This document shows, in pieces, positions 34,000-45,798 of a stretch of 64,000 nt of DNA (position 1 is its first letter; the number at the start of each line of letters is the position of its first letter). The DNA comes from Nymphaea colorata (Eukaryota; Streptophyta; Magnoliopsida; Nymphaeales; Nymphaeaceae), in NCBI RefSeq assembly GCF_008831285.2, contig NC_045141.1, forward strand, positions 7,181,353 through 7,245,352, read 5' to 3'. Below the pieces are notes generated by a model that searched no databases, was not told where the DNA came from, and saw only the letters and a program-made list of their open reading frames with translations. A program made the translations under genes and the position numbers.

Positions 34000-36900
34000 T
34001 GTAATCACCCCAAATTTTATCAAAAAGAATGCCCTCTTTTATTAAAAACACAAAACCCAATTTTTGGATCTAAATTGGTCCAAAGCCACAATTCAATTCC
34101 AAATTAGATCAAAAAACCCAAGTTCAAATCCAAATCAAGCATTTGAGACCCATTTGCCCTTCCTTTTAACAAAAGGTCTCTTTTTAGAGAGTGATTTTGG
34201 TCTTTTTGATAAACAAGACTCATTTGCCCCTCCTTTTTTAAAAAGAACTTCATTTTAGAAGGTAATTTTGGTCTTTTTGGTAAAGAAGACCAATTTGTCT
34301 ACCTTTTGACAAAAAAATCTCCTTTTACAGGGTGATTTTAGTCTTTTTGGGTGGAATAGACCAATTTGCCCTTCCTTTTGACAAAAATTCTCCTTTTAAA
34401 GGGTGATTTTAGTCTTTTTGGGTAGACAAGACCAATTTGCCCTTCCTTTTGACAAAAAAATCTACTTTTAGAGGGTGATTTTAGTCTTTTTGGGTAGACA
34501 AGACCACTTTAACCTTTCTTTTGACAAAAAGTCTCCTTTTAAAGGGTGATTTTAGTCTTTTTGGGTAGGCAAGACCAATTTGCCCTTTCTTTTGACAAAA
34601 AGTCTCCTTTTAGATGGTGATTTTAGTCTTTTTTGGTGGACAAGACCAATTTACCCTTCCTTTGGACAAAAAATCTCCTTTTAGAGGATGATTTTAGTCT
34701 TTTTGGGTGGACATGACATATTTACCCTTTCTTTTGACAAAAAGTCTTCTTTTAGAGAGTGATTTTAATCTTTTTAGGTCAAAAAATTCAAATTTAGGGT
34801 TTTGACTCAAAAATCCTTTATGAATACCCCCCACTTCCCCCCTCTTGGGCAAGATTGGCCCTTGGGAGAAACTCTAGTGTATTCTCACTTTAAGACTTAG
34901 AGTTTCTCTTAAGCTCTCTCTCTCCCTCTTCCTCTTTCCACTCCTCTCCAACTTGGAGCAAGCCACAACCTTCTTGGAGGCATCATCTTGGAGCTTCACT
35001 CAAGGGGATCTGCAATCTAGAGTGTTCATTTTTCCAAAAGCTATTCTCACTAGAGGTATGTAATCAATATCTCATCTCTTTCTTTCTTCATTTTCCTCTC
35101 TTTTTCATCTCCCCATGGCCAAAGGAGATAGCACTCAACCTCTTTTTAGATACCAAAGTCTATGCTCAAGTGCACCGGGATCATGGAAAGCTGAGATAAT
35201 CTTTCATTTCATGATTGAATCATGTTTTCCCTTTTATTGAATGTAGCATTGTCTTCCTTTCTTCAATTACTTATCATCTTTATCTCCCCATGGCCAAAGG
35301 AGATAGCACCCAATCTCTTCTTTGAGACAAGAGGCTATGCTCAAGTGCACCGGGAGCATGGAAAGATGAGATGATCTTTTATTTCATAGTTATAGTATGT
35401 CCTCCTTCCTAGTTGAATATTTCTCTTCTTATCATCTTCTCTCTCTCTTTCTCTCTTTTTCCTTCATTGAATATTGTCCATGTATCACCCATGCATAGTT
35501 GTTTGGTTTTCCGTCTATATGTGAATGTATGGTGGGAATGAGAGTGTGGTTTGGGGATTCTTTATCTTCATATTGATTTTTGAGTTTGGGACTTGTCCAA
35601 CCCGAGGAAACCCTCACAAATATGTACATGTTAATATACATTTGCATGACATTTCGCGTTAGTTTCCTTTTAATCATCCCATTAGGAACCTTAATGAGCA
35701 TCTCATTGTATGATTTGTTTTTCTTTTATACCCAACGGTAGAAGAAATATATCCTTTATGGGAAACCAAATCATAACATTCTATGTTTTTATATAAATCA
35801 TTTTTTCCAAAACATTTTCAAAATAAATCTCTCTAATGCAGCCTTGGAGACTTAGCTTAGGCGCTTGCATGAGTCTAAGCTCCCTTCCGGCCTATATCAA
35901 AATTTGAAGTCGGCTATTTTCAAATCATTCCTTGATTTTCATATTCATGAAAACGTATGCGTATATATATGTTATATACGTATGCATGCACATGAATATA
36001 TTTCTTTGTTGTTTCTCTTTCTATGATTTAACATACTTTTATAAACTCTTGTATACGTACATATAAATATATATATGTACGTGTATTCCATTTTAAAATC
36101 CCTCTTTCTCTTTCTAAAATGATCTTCTCTTCTCTACTTGATATAAACATCATTTTCATAAGCTTTCATATATGTATACAAATACATATTTTTCTTTTTC
36201 AAAACATGTGATTTTATGATTTTCAAGATCTTTTTTTTTCTCTATGTCTCTCTTTGGATGTAGTCCTTCATCTTTTTCATTCTTTCAATATCTTACAATT
36301 TAAGATTTTAATTTTTCATTTACCGACTTCATTAAGACCACAACTCAAGTAATGACCAAATATTGCATTCATGCTTGATGGTCTACAATCTCAATCCATT
36401 TTCAAAAACTTTTCTTTCTTATATATGATAACTATGAAAACAAAAATCTTAGATGTATGTTATCGTAGGAATGCCTTAGATGAATGTTGTGGTAGGAATA
36501 AGTCATTTTTCTTTCATTCATCTTAGGATTGATTCATCCATGCATTCACTTCCACTCAATATAACAAATGAGCACAAACACATCTCCAAAAAATTTAAGC
36601 AAGATGAGATGGAGCTCTAAATAGGTGGTAACCGAATTAGAGCAAAATCTCAAACCTACTTAAAGTCTTAAGAGAACAATAAAATGACTTCAAAGTGATT
36701 CCCCAAGCTTTTCAAATGATATTTAAAAGATTTCCCAACTCTAGTTTTTATCAAAATGTTTCACATTCTCAAGCAATTGTTCAAGAACCTTTTCAAAAGT
36801 TTGAAACATCAAACTTCAAATATTCTTCTACACCGCATATAGAAAATATGTTTAAGCCAAAATGAAATGCACCAATAATAAACATAGCCCTTGGATTGAT

Positions 36901-37033
36901 TACTCCCGGTAAAGGCGCCGGGAACGGTTGATCCTCGTACCGACGGGCGAGTCCCTTTCTCTTTTATTTTCAAATAAAAATCTCATTTTTTTGGGGCACT
37001 CCAAAACCAACCAAAAATTTTGGGATGCAAATA
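34000..37033 (+). mobile_element. 5' LTR of the LARD (3034 bp)
   Basis: It starts TGTAATCACCCC and ends GATGCAAATA (the terminal CA is mutated to TA). It contains the 72-bp tandem array, a decayed TATA box at 34818-34826, two copies of a roughly 175-bp unit (from 35109 and 35284), palindromic TA-rich stretches near 35953-35986 and 36052-36087, and the U5 motif at 36901-36960. It is collinear with the 3' LTR, with scattered point differences. Confidence 0.88.
34181..34775 (+). repeat. 72-bp tandem array in LARD 5' LTR
   Basis: About eight to nine monomers of 70-75 bp. Each has 'gattttagtctttttgg', then 'acaagaccaatttgccctt', then 'ttttgacaaaaagtctcc'. Monomers differ by point changes. The array ends about 45 bp before the TATA position. 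Confidence 0.88.
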
Positions 37034-37035
37034 GA

Positions 37036-37055
37036 TGGCGACCATGATGGGACCC
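37036..37055 (+). promoter_or_regulatory. Primer-binding site of the LARD
   Basis: TGGCGACCATGATGGGA starts two bases after the 5' LTR. TGGCGAC-type sites are common in large plant Ty3/gypsy elements. I did not assign a tRNA. Confidence 0.7.
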
Positions 37056-40000
37056 GTCATCGTTTGGCAATGATTATAATTAATGCATTTTCACTAACTT
37101 AAACATCTGACATATTGCCGATGATAAAGCATGTCCCCAACTTTACCCTTGGCCCAATCGGTATTTCATTACATTGCTTGATGATTATGTTTCCTCTCTT
37201 GCATATAAGACTAATTGAGGAGGATCAATCATGTTCACCTAGACCTAGGATCAAATACAACCCTCCTCAATTTAAGCCTTGATTTTAAACAATGCTTGCT
37301 TGCTTTTCCACATATTTTAATCACTATCTTAGGCAACATTGCATTAGAGACATCTGATTTTGCATGCTTGCTTATATTTCAAAAATTTCCATTACCTATT
37401 TGTCCTAGTCATCATGTTGTCGGGTTTGGTCTTAGGCGGTAGCACAAGACTAAGCCTTACAACTAGACCACACCTTGGGTGGGAAAGCCCCATCGTTAGT
37501 ACCATGAGTGGTAATTTATGGTATATTGACGAGTGATCAAGAAGAAGTGGATAAACCTTACCCTTAGTTGCCTAATGAAGAATTTTATGCTCGTACTAAG
37601 CCTCTTGGCTAAAGTATATTGGCATATCTTACATGAGATAATCATAATTGATCAAACTAAAATCAATTAGGGTCCTTTGCTCCTTTTTCAAGTATATGCA
37701 TGATAAAGGTGATTTTCAAAAATGTTCGATGTTTATCATTGTATGATGATTGCATGTGCATCTTCTACAATCTTTGATCAATTTTACATAACATCTTTCT
37801 CATTTAAATCAATGTCTTCTTCAATCATCTCTAGCATGACCACATCATAAGCTCATGCTTTAACCCTACTATCTAAATGACATTGATTTTTCAAATATTG
37901 TCATTCAACAAATCCATTTTTTAGAATCACTTCAAGATCTACATTTTCAATTCCTCATTTATTCATTGGTCCAGCCTCATATTTTTAAACATGATAGCCA
38001 AGTATTGGCTCAATTACCAATCTTTGCTTGACTTATGTCAGGCATTCCTTTTGCCCTCATTTTATGCCAAACATTTTTTCAAGCTTCAAAACTTATGATG
38101 TGTGTTTCCTCATATTTTATTACTTCCACAATTTCATTGGATCATCAATTATTCCTTGACAAGTCTATTTCTCTAGAGCTGCTTCAAAATCTACATTTTA
38201 TTATACATTGTCAATCCCTTATTTATTTGTCCAATCTCATATTCTTGAACATGATGGCCACCTATTGGCCCAGTTATCAACTCACTTGACTCAAGTCATG
38301 CATTATTTTTTTCCTCATTCATATGCAGCCAAATAACTTTTTAGCTTCAATACACATAGTGTGTCTTTCTTTCCATGGGTCATTAATTATTCTTTGACAA
38401 GTCCATCTTTTTGAATTGCTTTAAAATGTACATTTCATCATACTTTGTCAATCTCTCATTTATTTGTCTTACCTCATGTTTTCTAACTCAATTACCAACT
38501 TTGGTTGGCTTAGGTCATACATTCTTTTCCTTATCCTTAATACTCATAGGGTGTATTTCTTTGTATTTTACTACTTCCATAAGTTGGGACATCGATTGCT
38601 CTTTGTCAATCCATTAGTTATTTGTCTGAAATTACGTTCTTGAACGTGACTCTGCTTGACAATTTTCTAGCATCAACACCCATAGTGTATCTTTCTCCCT
38701 ATTTTATTACTTTCAAGATTTCATTGGGCTATTATTTTATTCCAAATTGAATGTCAATCTTTGCCTTACTCGATTATACTCTATTTTCAATCATTAGACA
38801 TGGATGAATCAAAGATCATCTATTGATAGATTCCTTGTAATTCTCTTTATCTTCCTATATTATCAACTTGATATCTTTCTATGAGAATCACTATTTGCCA
38901 AGCATATTTCTACAATAAATTTCTTTCATACAATCTTTGTCCCAATTACGTGTCAAAATTGTTTTATATTGAAGCTCAGACATGTGATATTACCTTTCAC
39001 CCTCACATAGAACTTTTCTTTATGTAATTTTGTCTATTCATTCTATTGAGGCAACTTCCATTAGTGTCTCCACCTCAATCTGAGGCCGTGATCAACATGT
39101 GCTTGACTCGGGCCATACATTCTTTGTTTCCACACTTATATTTAGCCCAATAATTTTTTTTGCTTCAAAACATATGGTGTGCCTTTCTACCATTTTTCTA
39201 CTTCCATGATTTTATTAGGTCGTCATTTATTTCAAGAATTTTGCTAATGCTCTGATTAAATTCTATTTTCATTCATCGGACATTTGTTTTTTGACTTATT
39301 CATTCACCATGTTGAATCTATATCTTCCTGAGTCAAAAATCATATATTTATACTCTACTCAAGATTTAATTCTTTCGAAATTGAGATGTTCCATTTTCCT
39401 ATATTATCAACTTGATATCTCACCATGAGAATTATCATCTACCGATCATATTCTTATAACAAATTTCTCTCCTACAAGCTTTGTCTCAATTTCTTCACCT
39501 CAGAGACAAAACACAAATTCTTGCATACCAAAGTTCATATATATGTCATTACCTTGCACCCTCATTTTCCCGTTAAGGGAACATATACCTCATTTTTATA
39601 ATTTTGCTCATACCTTATTTGATTGAAGCAATTTTCATTACTTTCTTTGCCTCAGTCTCAATCCAATACATCAACTATTTATCTTTTACCCAGCAATCTA
39701 TTTTGAATAAGATCCTATCAATCATGGCAATTGCTAATACTGGGCATTTTTTTTAATATTTCAAGGATATTTCTAAATATCTTTTGCGATAAATATTTTT
39801 CATGAACAATTATCATTGTCCAAAGAAAAAGGGATCATATCCCAATCAAATCAACCAGCTGTTAAGGTAAATATTTGATCAAGCACAATCCGGCCGCTAG
39901 GCTCGAAGCTTTCTAAAAGCTAGCTCAACCATGTCACTAGACAAGGGATTTTTATGGAGCAAGCACAACTTGGCCATTTGGCTAAGGCCTTTTTCAAAGC

Positions 40001-40207
40001 AAGCTCAACCCAAACGCTAGTTTGGGGAATTTTAACAAGTTCAAAATCCAGCCTTGGGTGAAGACAAAAATTTCACCAAAAGGCACTCGAGGTGATAGGA
40101 AATTTTCTTGTCACAACCAATGAAAGAACAATAGGGTCTCAACCATTGCTTCAACAAAGGCGTTCGAGGTGATGAAGGTTATTTCCTGGCATTGCCACTT
40201 GTTTTTG
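37056..40207 (+). mobile_element. LARD internal region, non-coding, with diverged tandem repeats
   Basis: No gag or pol trace is present in any frame; ORFs up to 84 codons look random. From about 37920 a unit of roughly 240-260 bp recurs, marked by 'acatgatgGCCA..tattggc', 'cttgactca.gtcatgcattc' and 'tgtgt.tttc.tcatattttat', with copies starting near 37979, 38238 and 38476 and weaker ones near 38635 and 39100. A second pair (38760-38960 and 39240-39500) shares 'cctatattatcaacttgatatc'. Confidence 0.65.
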
Positions 40208-40592
40208 AGCAACCCATTCAGGAAAAGGGGTAAAACCTGAAACTATGGACCAAAGAACAACTCACGTAGGTAAGGGGTTAAACCTGCAATGCAAGCCAAA
40301 GCAACCCACGTAGGTAAAAGGGTTGAACCGGCAATGCAAGCCAAAGCAACCCACACAGGTAAAGGGGTTAAACCTGCACTATAAGTCAACGCAGCCCACA
40401 CAGGTAAGCGGTTGGACCTGCAAGCTAACGCAATGCACACAGGTAAGGGGTTAAACTTACAATGCAAGCCAAGGCAACCCATTTCAGGGGGGTTAAACCT
40501 GAATTAAATATTGGCAAACCCATGTAGGCAAGGGGCTAAACCTGCAATATAAGCTCAAACAACCCATTTAGGTAAGGGGTTAAGTCTGAAAC
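40208..40592 (+). repeat. 45-bp tandem array near the LARD polypurine tract
   Basis: About nine monomers with core 'caacccac..aggtaaggggttaaacctgcaatgcaagcc'-type words (each under 50 bp). Because the period is a multiple of three, it creates a repetitive antisense ORF at 40243-40482, which is not a gene. Confidence 0.85.
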
Positions 40593-40670
40593 ATCTCTCC
40601 AAAAATGTTTTGTTTGGAAAATTTGTGGTGCTTATCTTTGTCACTAAGCACGGTTAGCACCGGCTCAATA

Positions 40671-40685
40671 ACAAAGAGGGGCATC
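40671..40685 (+). promoter_or_regulatory. Polypurine tract of the LARD
   Basis: ACAAAGAGGGGCATC immediately precedes the 3' LTR TG. It matches the tract of element A at 2803-2817. Confidence 0.85.
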
Positions 40686-40869
40686 TGTAATCACCCCAAC
40701 TTTTTTCAAAAAGAATGCCCTCTTTTATTAAAAGCACAAAACCCAATTTTTGGATCTAAATTGGTCCAAAGCCACAATCCAAATCCAAATTAGATACAAA
40801 AACCCAAGTTCAAATCCAAATCAAGCATTTGAGACCCATTTGGCCTACCTTTTAACAAAAAGGCCTCTT

Positions 40870-41460
40870 TTTAGATGGTGATTTTGGTCTTTTTGGTAAA
40901 CAATACCCATTTGTCGTCCTTTTTTTATAAAGAACTTCATTTTAGAGGGTAATTTTAGTCTTTTTGGTAAACAAAACCAATTTTCCTTTCTTGTTGACAA
41001 AAAAATCCCCCTTTAGAGGGTGATTTTAATCTTTTTGAGTGCAATAGACCAATTTCTCCTTCCTTTTGACAAAAAATCTCCTTTTAAATTGTGATTTTAG
41101 TCTTTTTGGATGGACAAGACCAATTTACCCTTTCTTTTGACAAAAAATCTCCTTTTAGAGGGTGATTTTAGTCTTTTTGGGTGGACAAGACTAATTTACC
41201 GTTTCTTTTGACAAAAAGTCTCTTTTTAAAAGGTTATTTTAGTTTTTTTTGGTGGGCAAGACCAATCTGCCCTTTCTTTTGACAAAAAGTCTCTTTTTAG
41301 AGGGTGATTTTAGTCTTTTTGGGTGGACATGACCCATTTGCTCTTCTTTTTGACAAAAAATCTTCTTTTAGAGAGTGATTTTAATCTTTTTGGGTGGACA
41401 TGACCCATTTGACCTTTCTTTTGACAAAAAGTCTCCTTTTAGAGAGTGATTTTAGTCTTT
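40870..41460 (+). repeat. 72-bp tandem array in LARD 3' LTR
   Basis: This is the counterpart of 34181-34775, with about the same number of monomers but many substitutions between the two arrays. Confidence 0.85.
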
Positions 41461-41503
41461 TTAGGTCAAAAAATTCAAATTTAGGATTTTGGCTCCAAAA
41501 TCC

Positions 41504-41512
41504 TCTATAAAT
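41504..41512 (+). promoter_or_regulatory. TATA box in LARD 3' LTR
   Basis: CTATAAATA lies about 820 bp into the LTR. The same position in the 5' LTR reads TTATGAATA, so the 5' promoter has lost its consensus while the 3' copy keeps it. Confidence 0.6.
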
Positions 41513-43721
41513 ACCCCCCACTTGCCCCCTCTTAGGCAAGATTGGCCCTTGGAAGAAAATCTAGTGTATTCTCACTTGAAGACTCAGAGTTTCTCTTGAG
41601 CTCTCTCTCTCTCCCTCTTCCTCTTTCCACTCCTCTCCAACTTGGAGCCAGCTAGAACCCTCTTGGAGGCATCATCTTGGAGCTTCACTCAAGGGGATCT
41701 GCAATCTAGAGTGTTCATTTTTCCAAAAGCTATTCTCACTAGAGGTATGTAATCAATATCTCATCTCTTTCTTTCTTCATTTTCCTCTCTTCTTCATCTC
41801 CCCATGGCCAAGGAGATAGCACTCAACCTCTTTTTAGAGACAAGAGGCTATGCTCAAGTGCACCGGGATCATGGAAAGCTGAGATAATCTTTCATTTCAT
41901 GATTGAATCATGTTTTTCCTTTTATTGAATGTAGCATTGTCTTCCTTTCTTCAATTTCTTATCATCTTTATCTCCCCATGGCCAAAGGAGATAGCACCCA
42001 ATCTCTTCTTTGAGACAAGAGGCTATGCTCAAGTGTACCGGGAGCATGGAAAGATGAGATGATCTTTTATTTCATAGTTATATTATGTCTTCCTTTCTAG
42101 TTGAATCTTTCACTTCCTATCATCCTCTCTCTCTCTCTCTCTCTCTCTTTCCTTCCTTGAATATTGTCCATGTATCACCCATGCATAGTTGTTTGGTTTT
42201 TTGTCTATATGTGAATGTATGTGGGAATGAGAGTGTGGTTTGGGGATTCTTTATCTTCATATTGATTTTTGAGGTTGGGACTTGTCCAACCCGGGGAAAC
42301 CCTCACGAATATGTACATGTTAATATGTATTTGCATGACATTTTGCGTTAATTTCCTTTTAATCATCTCATTAGGAGCCCTAATGAGCATCTTACTGTAT
42401 GATTTGTTTTTTTTCATACCCAACGGTGGAAGAAATATATCCTTTGTGGCAAACCAAATCATAACATTCTATGTTTTTATATAAATTGTATTTTCCAAAA
42501 CATTTTCAAAAGAAATCTCTCTAATGAGGCCTTGGACACTGAGCTTAGGCTCTTGGATGAGTCCAAGCTCCCTTCCGGCCTATATCAAAATTTGAATCAG
42601 CTATTTTCAAATCATTCCTTGATTTTCATATTCATGAAAACGTATGCATATGTACATGTTATATACATATGCATGCACATGAATATATTTCTTTGTTGTT
42701 TCTCTTTCTATGCTTTAACATACTTTTATAAACTCTTATATACGTACATATAAATATATATATGTACATGTATTCCGTTTTAAAATCTCTCTTTCTCTTT
42801 CTAAAATGATCTTCTCTTCTCTACTTGATATAAACATCATTTTCATAAGCTTTCATATATGTATACAAATACATATCGTTCTTTTTCAAAACTTGTGATT
42901 TTATGATTTTCAAGGTCTTTTTCTTTCTCTATGTCCCTCTTTGGATGTAGTCCTTCATCTTTTTAATTCTTCCAATATTTTATCATTTAAGATTTTATTT
43001 TTTCATTTACCAACTTTATTATGACCACAACTCAAGTAATGACCAAATATTGGATTCATGCTTGAAGGTCTACAATCTCAATCCATTTTCAAAAACTTTT
43101 CTTTCTTATATATGATAACTATGAAAACAAAAATCTTAGATGTATGTTATGTTAGGAATGCCTTAGATGAATGTTGTGGTAAAAATAAGTCATTTTTCTT
43201 CCATTCATCTTAGGATAGATGCATCCATGCATTCACTTCCACTCAATATCACAAATGAGCACAAACACATCTCTAAAAGAATTTAAGCAAGATGAGATGG
43301 AGCTCTAATTAGGTGGTAACAGAATTAGAGCAAAATCTCAAATCTACTTAAAGTCTTAAGAGAACACTAAAATGATTTCAAAGTGATTCCCCAAGCTTTT
43401 CAAATGATATTTAAAAGATTTCCCAACTCTAGTTTTCATCAAAATGTTTCACATTCTCAAGCAATTGTTCAAGAACCTTTTCAAAAGTTTGAAACATCAA
43501 ACTTCAAATATTCTTCTACACCGTATATAGAAAAGATATTTTGGCAAAAATGAAATGCATCAATAATAAACACAGCCCTTGGATTGATTACCCCCGGTAA
43601 AGGCGCATGGAACGGTTGATCCTCGTACCGATGGGCGAGTCCCTTTCTCTTTTATTTTCAAATAAAAATCTCATTTTTCTGGGGCACTCCAAAACCAACC
43701 AAAAATTTTGAGATGCAAACA

Positions 43722-43726
43722 ATTAG
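43722..43726 (+). repeat. Target-site duplication of the LARD, right copy
   Basis: ATTAG, matching 33995-33999. Copia F1 sequence ('aaacatctatgtcgatgatgg') resumes immediately after it. Confidence 0.9.
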
Positions 43727-43913
43727 AAACATCTATGTCGATGATGGAACCATCCAAGATATTCATAAAGTAGTGTGCTCCCATTAATGACGTGTAAGAG
43801 TAAGTGCCCCACAAATCGAGATGAATAAGTTGAAAGGGAACATTAGTTGATATGTTGCCAGAAGCAAATAGAGATTTGGTGTGCTTTGAAATAGCACAAA
43901 CTTCACCATTTCA
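43727..43913 (-). pseudogene. Copia F1 integrase, part upstream of the LARD insertion
   Basis: This stretch is homologous to 46025-46210 of copy F2, which on the minus strand encodes AISKHTKSICASGN...LIHLNLWGSYSHV, the zinc-binding end and core start of copia integrase. Similarity ends near 43913 at 'ttcaccatttc', where unrelated sequence leading into the chromovirus LTR begins. Confidence 0.75.
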
Positions 43914-43939
43914 GTCTATGTGGCACGGCAAGAGCCTTA

Positions 43940-44297
43940 TGTTGTCAACCTTAAAACAATCAAAAGGGGCACAAAGCTCCTTTGGAAAGTAAGGTGCATA
44001 AAGAATGCAATGTGTGAATAAAGAAAACTCGGAATGTATTTCTCTTAGAAAGCATGTACATCATGAGAGAGGTAAGAAAGGAAAATAATCTCAACTTGCT
44101 TACAAGGGTTGGCTAAAGCCACATACAAGATGCCTGTCGACCACCCAAAACAAGAAATCCCATTACATACACTTGTGAGCGGATTGGTGGGTGCTCCATT
44201 GTAGGTGAACATTCAAGCATAAACCAAAGACTCAACATAAGCAAATGAAGTACATAGCAAAACAAAGGACTATACAGACTCTAGACACAGGGAAACA
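43940..44297 (-). mobile_element. 3' LTR of chromovirus element G (358 bp)
   Basis: On the minus strand it starts TGTTTCCCTGTGTCTAGAG directly after a polypurine tract, TTTGAAGGGGGAAACA (about 44294-44311), and ends GACAACA at 43940. Size and position after the chromodomain fit a chromovirus LTR. The 5' LTR is missing. Confidence 0.6.
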
Positions 44298-44309
44298 TGT
44301 TTCCCCCTT

Positions 44310-45790
44310 CAAATCATGTGCTCGTCCTCGGCTCCAACTCCATCATGGTGGGCATGGACTTTTTCTAGGTAGCACGACTTCAACCGAAATGCATACTCCC
44401 AGGTAGGTTGCTCTTGATCTGCCCAGTTGACAAAATATTTCTTCGGCTCTCCAAAATAGTTGATCTTGTGTCGAAGAATTTACTTTAGCTGTCTGTTAGC
44501 TGCATGCTTACCTGTAGGGGTTCTTTGTACGATTGGCTCTTGCTGTAGCTGGCTCCACTCTGGATCCTTAGCATCAACATAGAATGGCTTCAACTTGAGA
44601 AACATTGGATGCACCTTAAAGTCTAACGGCAGATCTACCTTGTACGCCAGCTTCCCAATTCTCTTGGTCACAGTGAATGACCTTCATACTTCCGAATGAA
44701 TGCACAGTGTTGCCCACAAAAGATACCCGTGCGATCAGAATATACCTTCACGAGGACTTGGTCTCCAACTCAAAATTCAGCCAATCGTCGATCTTTATTA
44801 GCCCACTTTTTCATCTTTTTGGCAGCCTTATGCAAGAATGCATTGGCGAGTTCCATCTGTTCCTGCCAGTCTTTGACAAACTGGTAGGCAAATGTAGGCC
44901 TTCCCTTTTCTTGAGCAACAAGATTTTGCGACATCAACGGTTGTTGTCTCGTAGCTATTTCAAACGAACTATGCCCAAAAGATTCACTCTTTTGCAAGTT
45001 GTAGCAGAATTGGGCAACGTCGAGCAGCTTCACCCAGTTTTTCTTATTTGCGCTAATGAAGTGCCGCAAATACTGTTTCAACAAGGCATTGGTACACTCC
45101 ATCTGGTTGTCTGTTTGTGGGTGAAAAATTGTGGAAAACAACAAGTCTGAGCCGAGCAATCAAAATACTTCACGCCAAAACTTGCCGGTGAAGCGAGCAT
45201 CGCGGTCACTCACAATGCTTTTCTGCACACCTCAATGCTTGACTATGTTCTTCACGAAGAACTCCGCCGTCTTCTCTGTAGGACACTCCTTTGAAGTTTG
45301 GATAAAAGTATCATACTTTGAAAACCTATTAACAACAACAAGGATAGAGTTGTAGCCATATACTTTCGGTAGGCTTACAATGAAGTCCATGGAGAGACTT
45401 TCCCATGGACGCTTTGGAACAGGCAATGGTTCTAAAAGGCCAGTAGGCTTCTGGTTCAACCCCATGTCTTGCTGGCATATGAGACATGTCTTCACGTAGG
45501 CCTCAACATCATCCTGCATCTATGGCTAATATCCGCATTCAAGGAGTACTAAGGTTCGCTCCTCGCCAAGGTGGCCAGCCCAGAAAGTATCATCGCACTC
45601 CTTTAAAAGCTCCTGTTGGAGGTTTCCCCATCTTGACACGAATACACGTCTGTCTTTGGTAAGGAGGAGTCCGTCTCATAGCCAGAACCTTCGAGTATTC
45701 CCTGCTTTAGCTAAGGCCACCAAGTGTTGTGTCGTCGGGTCCTGCCGCATCCCTTCGTGAACGCACTTGGGGAGAGCACCCTCAGTTGTA
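44310..45790 (-). pseudogene. Chromovirus integrase and chromodomain (element G)
   Basis: On the minus strand, in order: the zinc-binding remnant and MQDDVEAYVKTCLICQQ (45232-45519 frame), core start SLSMDFIVSLPKVYG with the first catalytic Asp, KSIVSDRDARFTGKFW near 45170-45220 with the second, FSTIFHPQTDNQMECTNALL with the Glu region, and YLRHFISANKKNWVKLLDVAQF (44770-45159). Then follow TKRIGKLAYKVDLPLDFKVHP (44480-44671) and a chromodomain tail, PTWEYAFRLK (near 44380-44410). The chromodomain marks this as a Ty3/gypsy chromovirus; the YLRHF.SAN phrase suggests a Galadriel-like clade, with low certainty. Frameshifts and stops separate the pieces. RT is absent. Confidence 0.85.
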
Positions 45791-45798
45791 CTTCGAAC

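Larger units (their letters stand above)
34000..43721 (+). mobile_element. LARD-like non-autonomous LTR retrotransposon, complete
   Basis: This is a full element of 9722 bp. It has a 5' LTR at 34000-37033, a primer site at 37036 after a 2-bp gap, an internal region of about 3.65 kb, a polypurine tract at 40671-40685 and a 3' LTR at 40686-43721. It is flanked by 5-bp target duplications ATTAG. No gag or pol segment is visible in any frame of the internal region. Long LTRs plus a long non-coding interior are the defining traits of large retrotransposon derivatives (LARDs), which must borrow proteins from an autonomous partner. The polypurine tract and U5 motif match those of Ty3/gypsy elements A and B, so a related element is the likely partner. 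Orientation is plus, opposite to the interrupted copia F1. Confidence 0.88.
40686..43721 (+). mobile_element. 3' LTR of the LARD (3036 bp)
   Basis: It starts TGTAATCACCCC and ends ATGCAAACA. It carries the 72-bp array at 40870-41460, an intact TATA box, CTATAAATA, at 41504-41512, the 175-bp pair from 41799 and 41974, a (TC)n run at 42126-42148 and the U5 motif at 43590-43650. Differences from the 5' LTR are concentrated in the array; elsewhere the two are nearly the same by eye, which indicates moderate age. Confidence 0.88.

Noticed and set aside
34181-34775. Regular repeats considered as a CRISPR-like array
   Set aside because: Monomers are contiguous, without unique spacers, and sit inside a plant LTR.
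40243-40482. Antisense ORF with a 15-residue repeat
   Set aside because: It is a by-product of the 45-bp tandem array, whose period is divisible by three.
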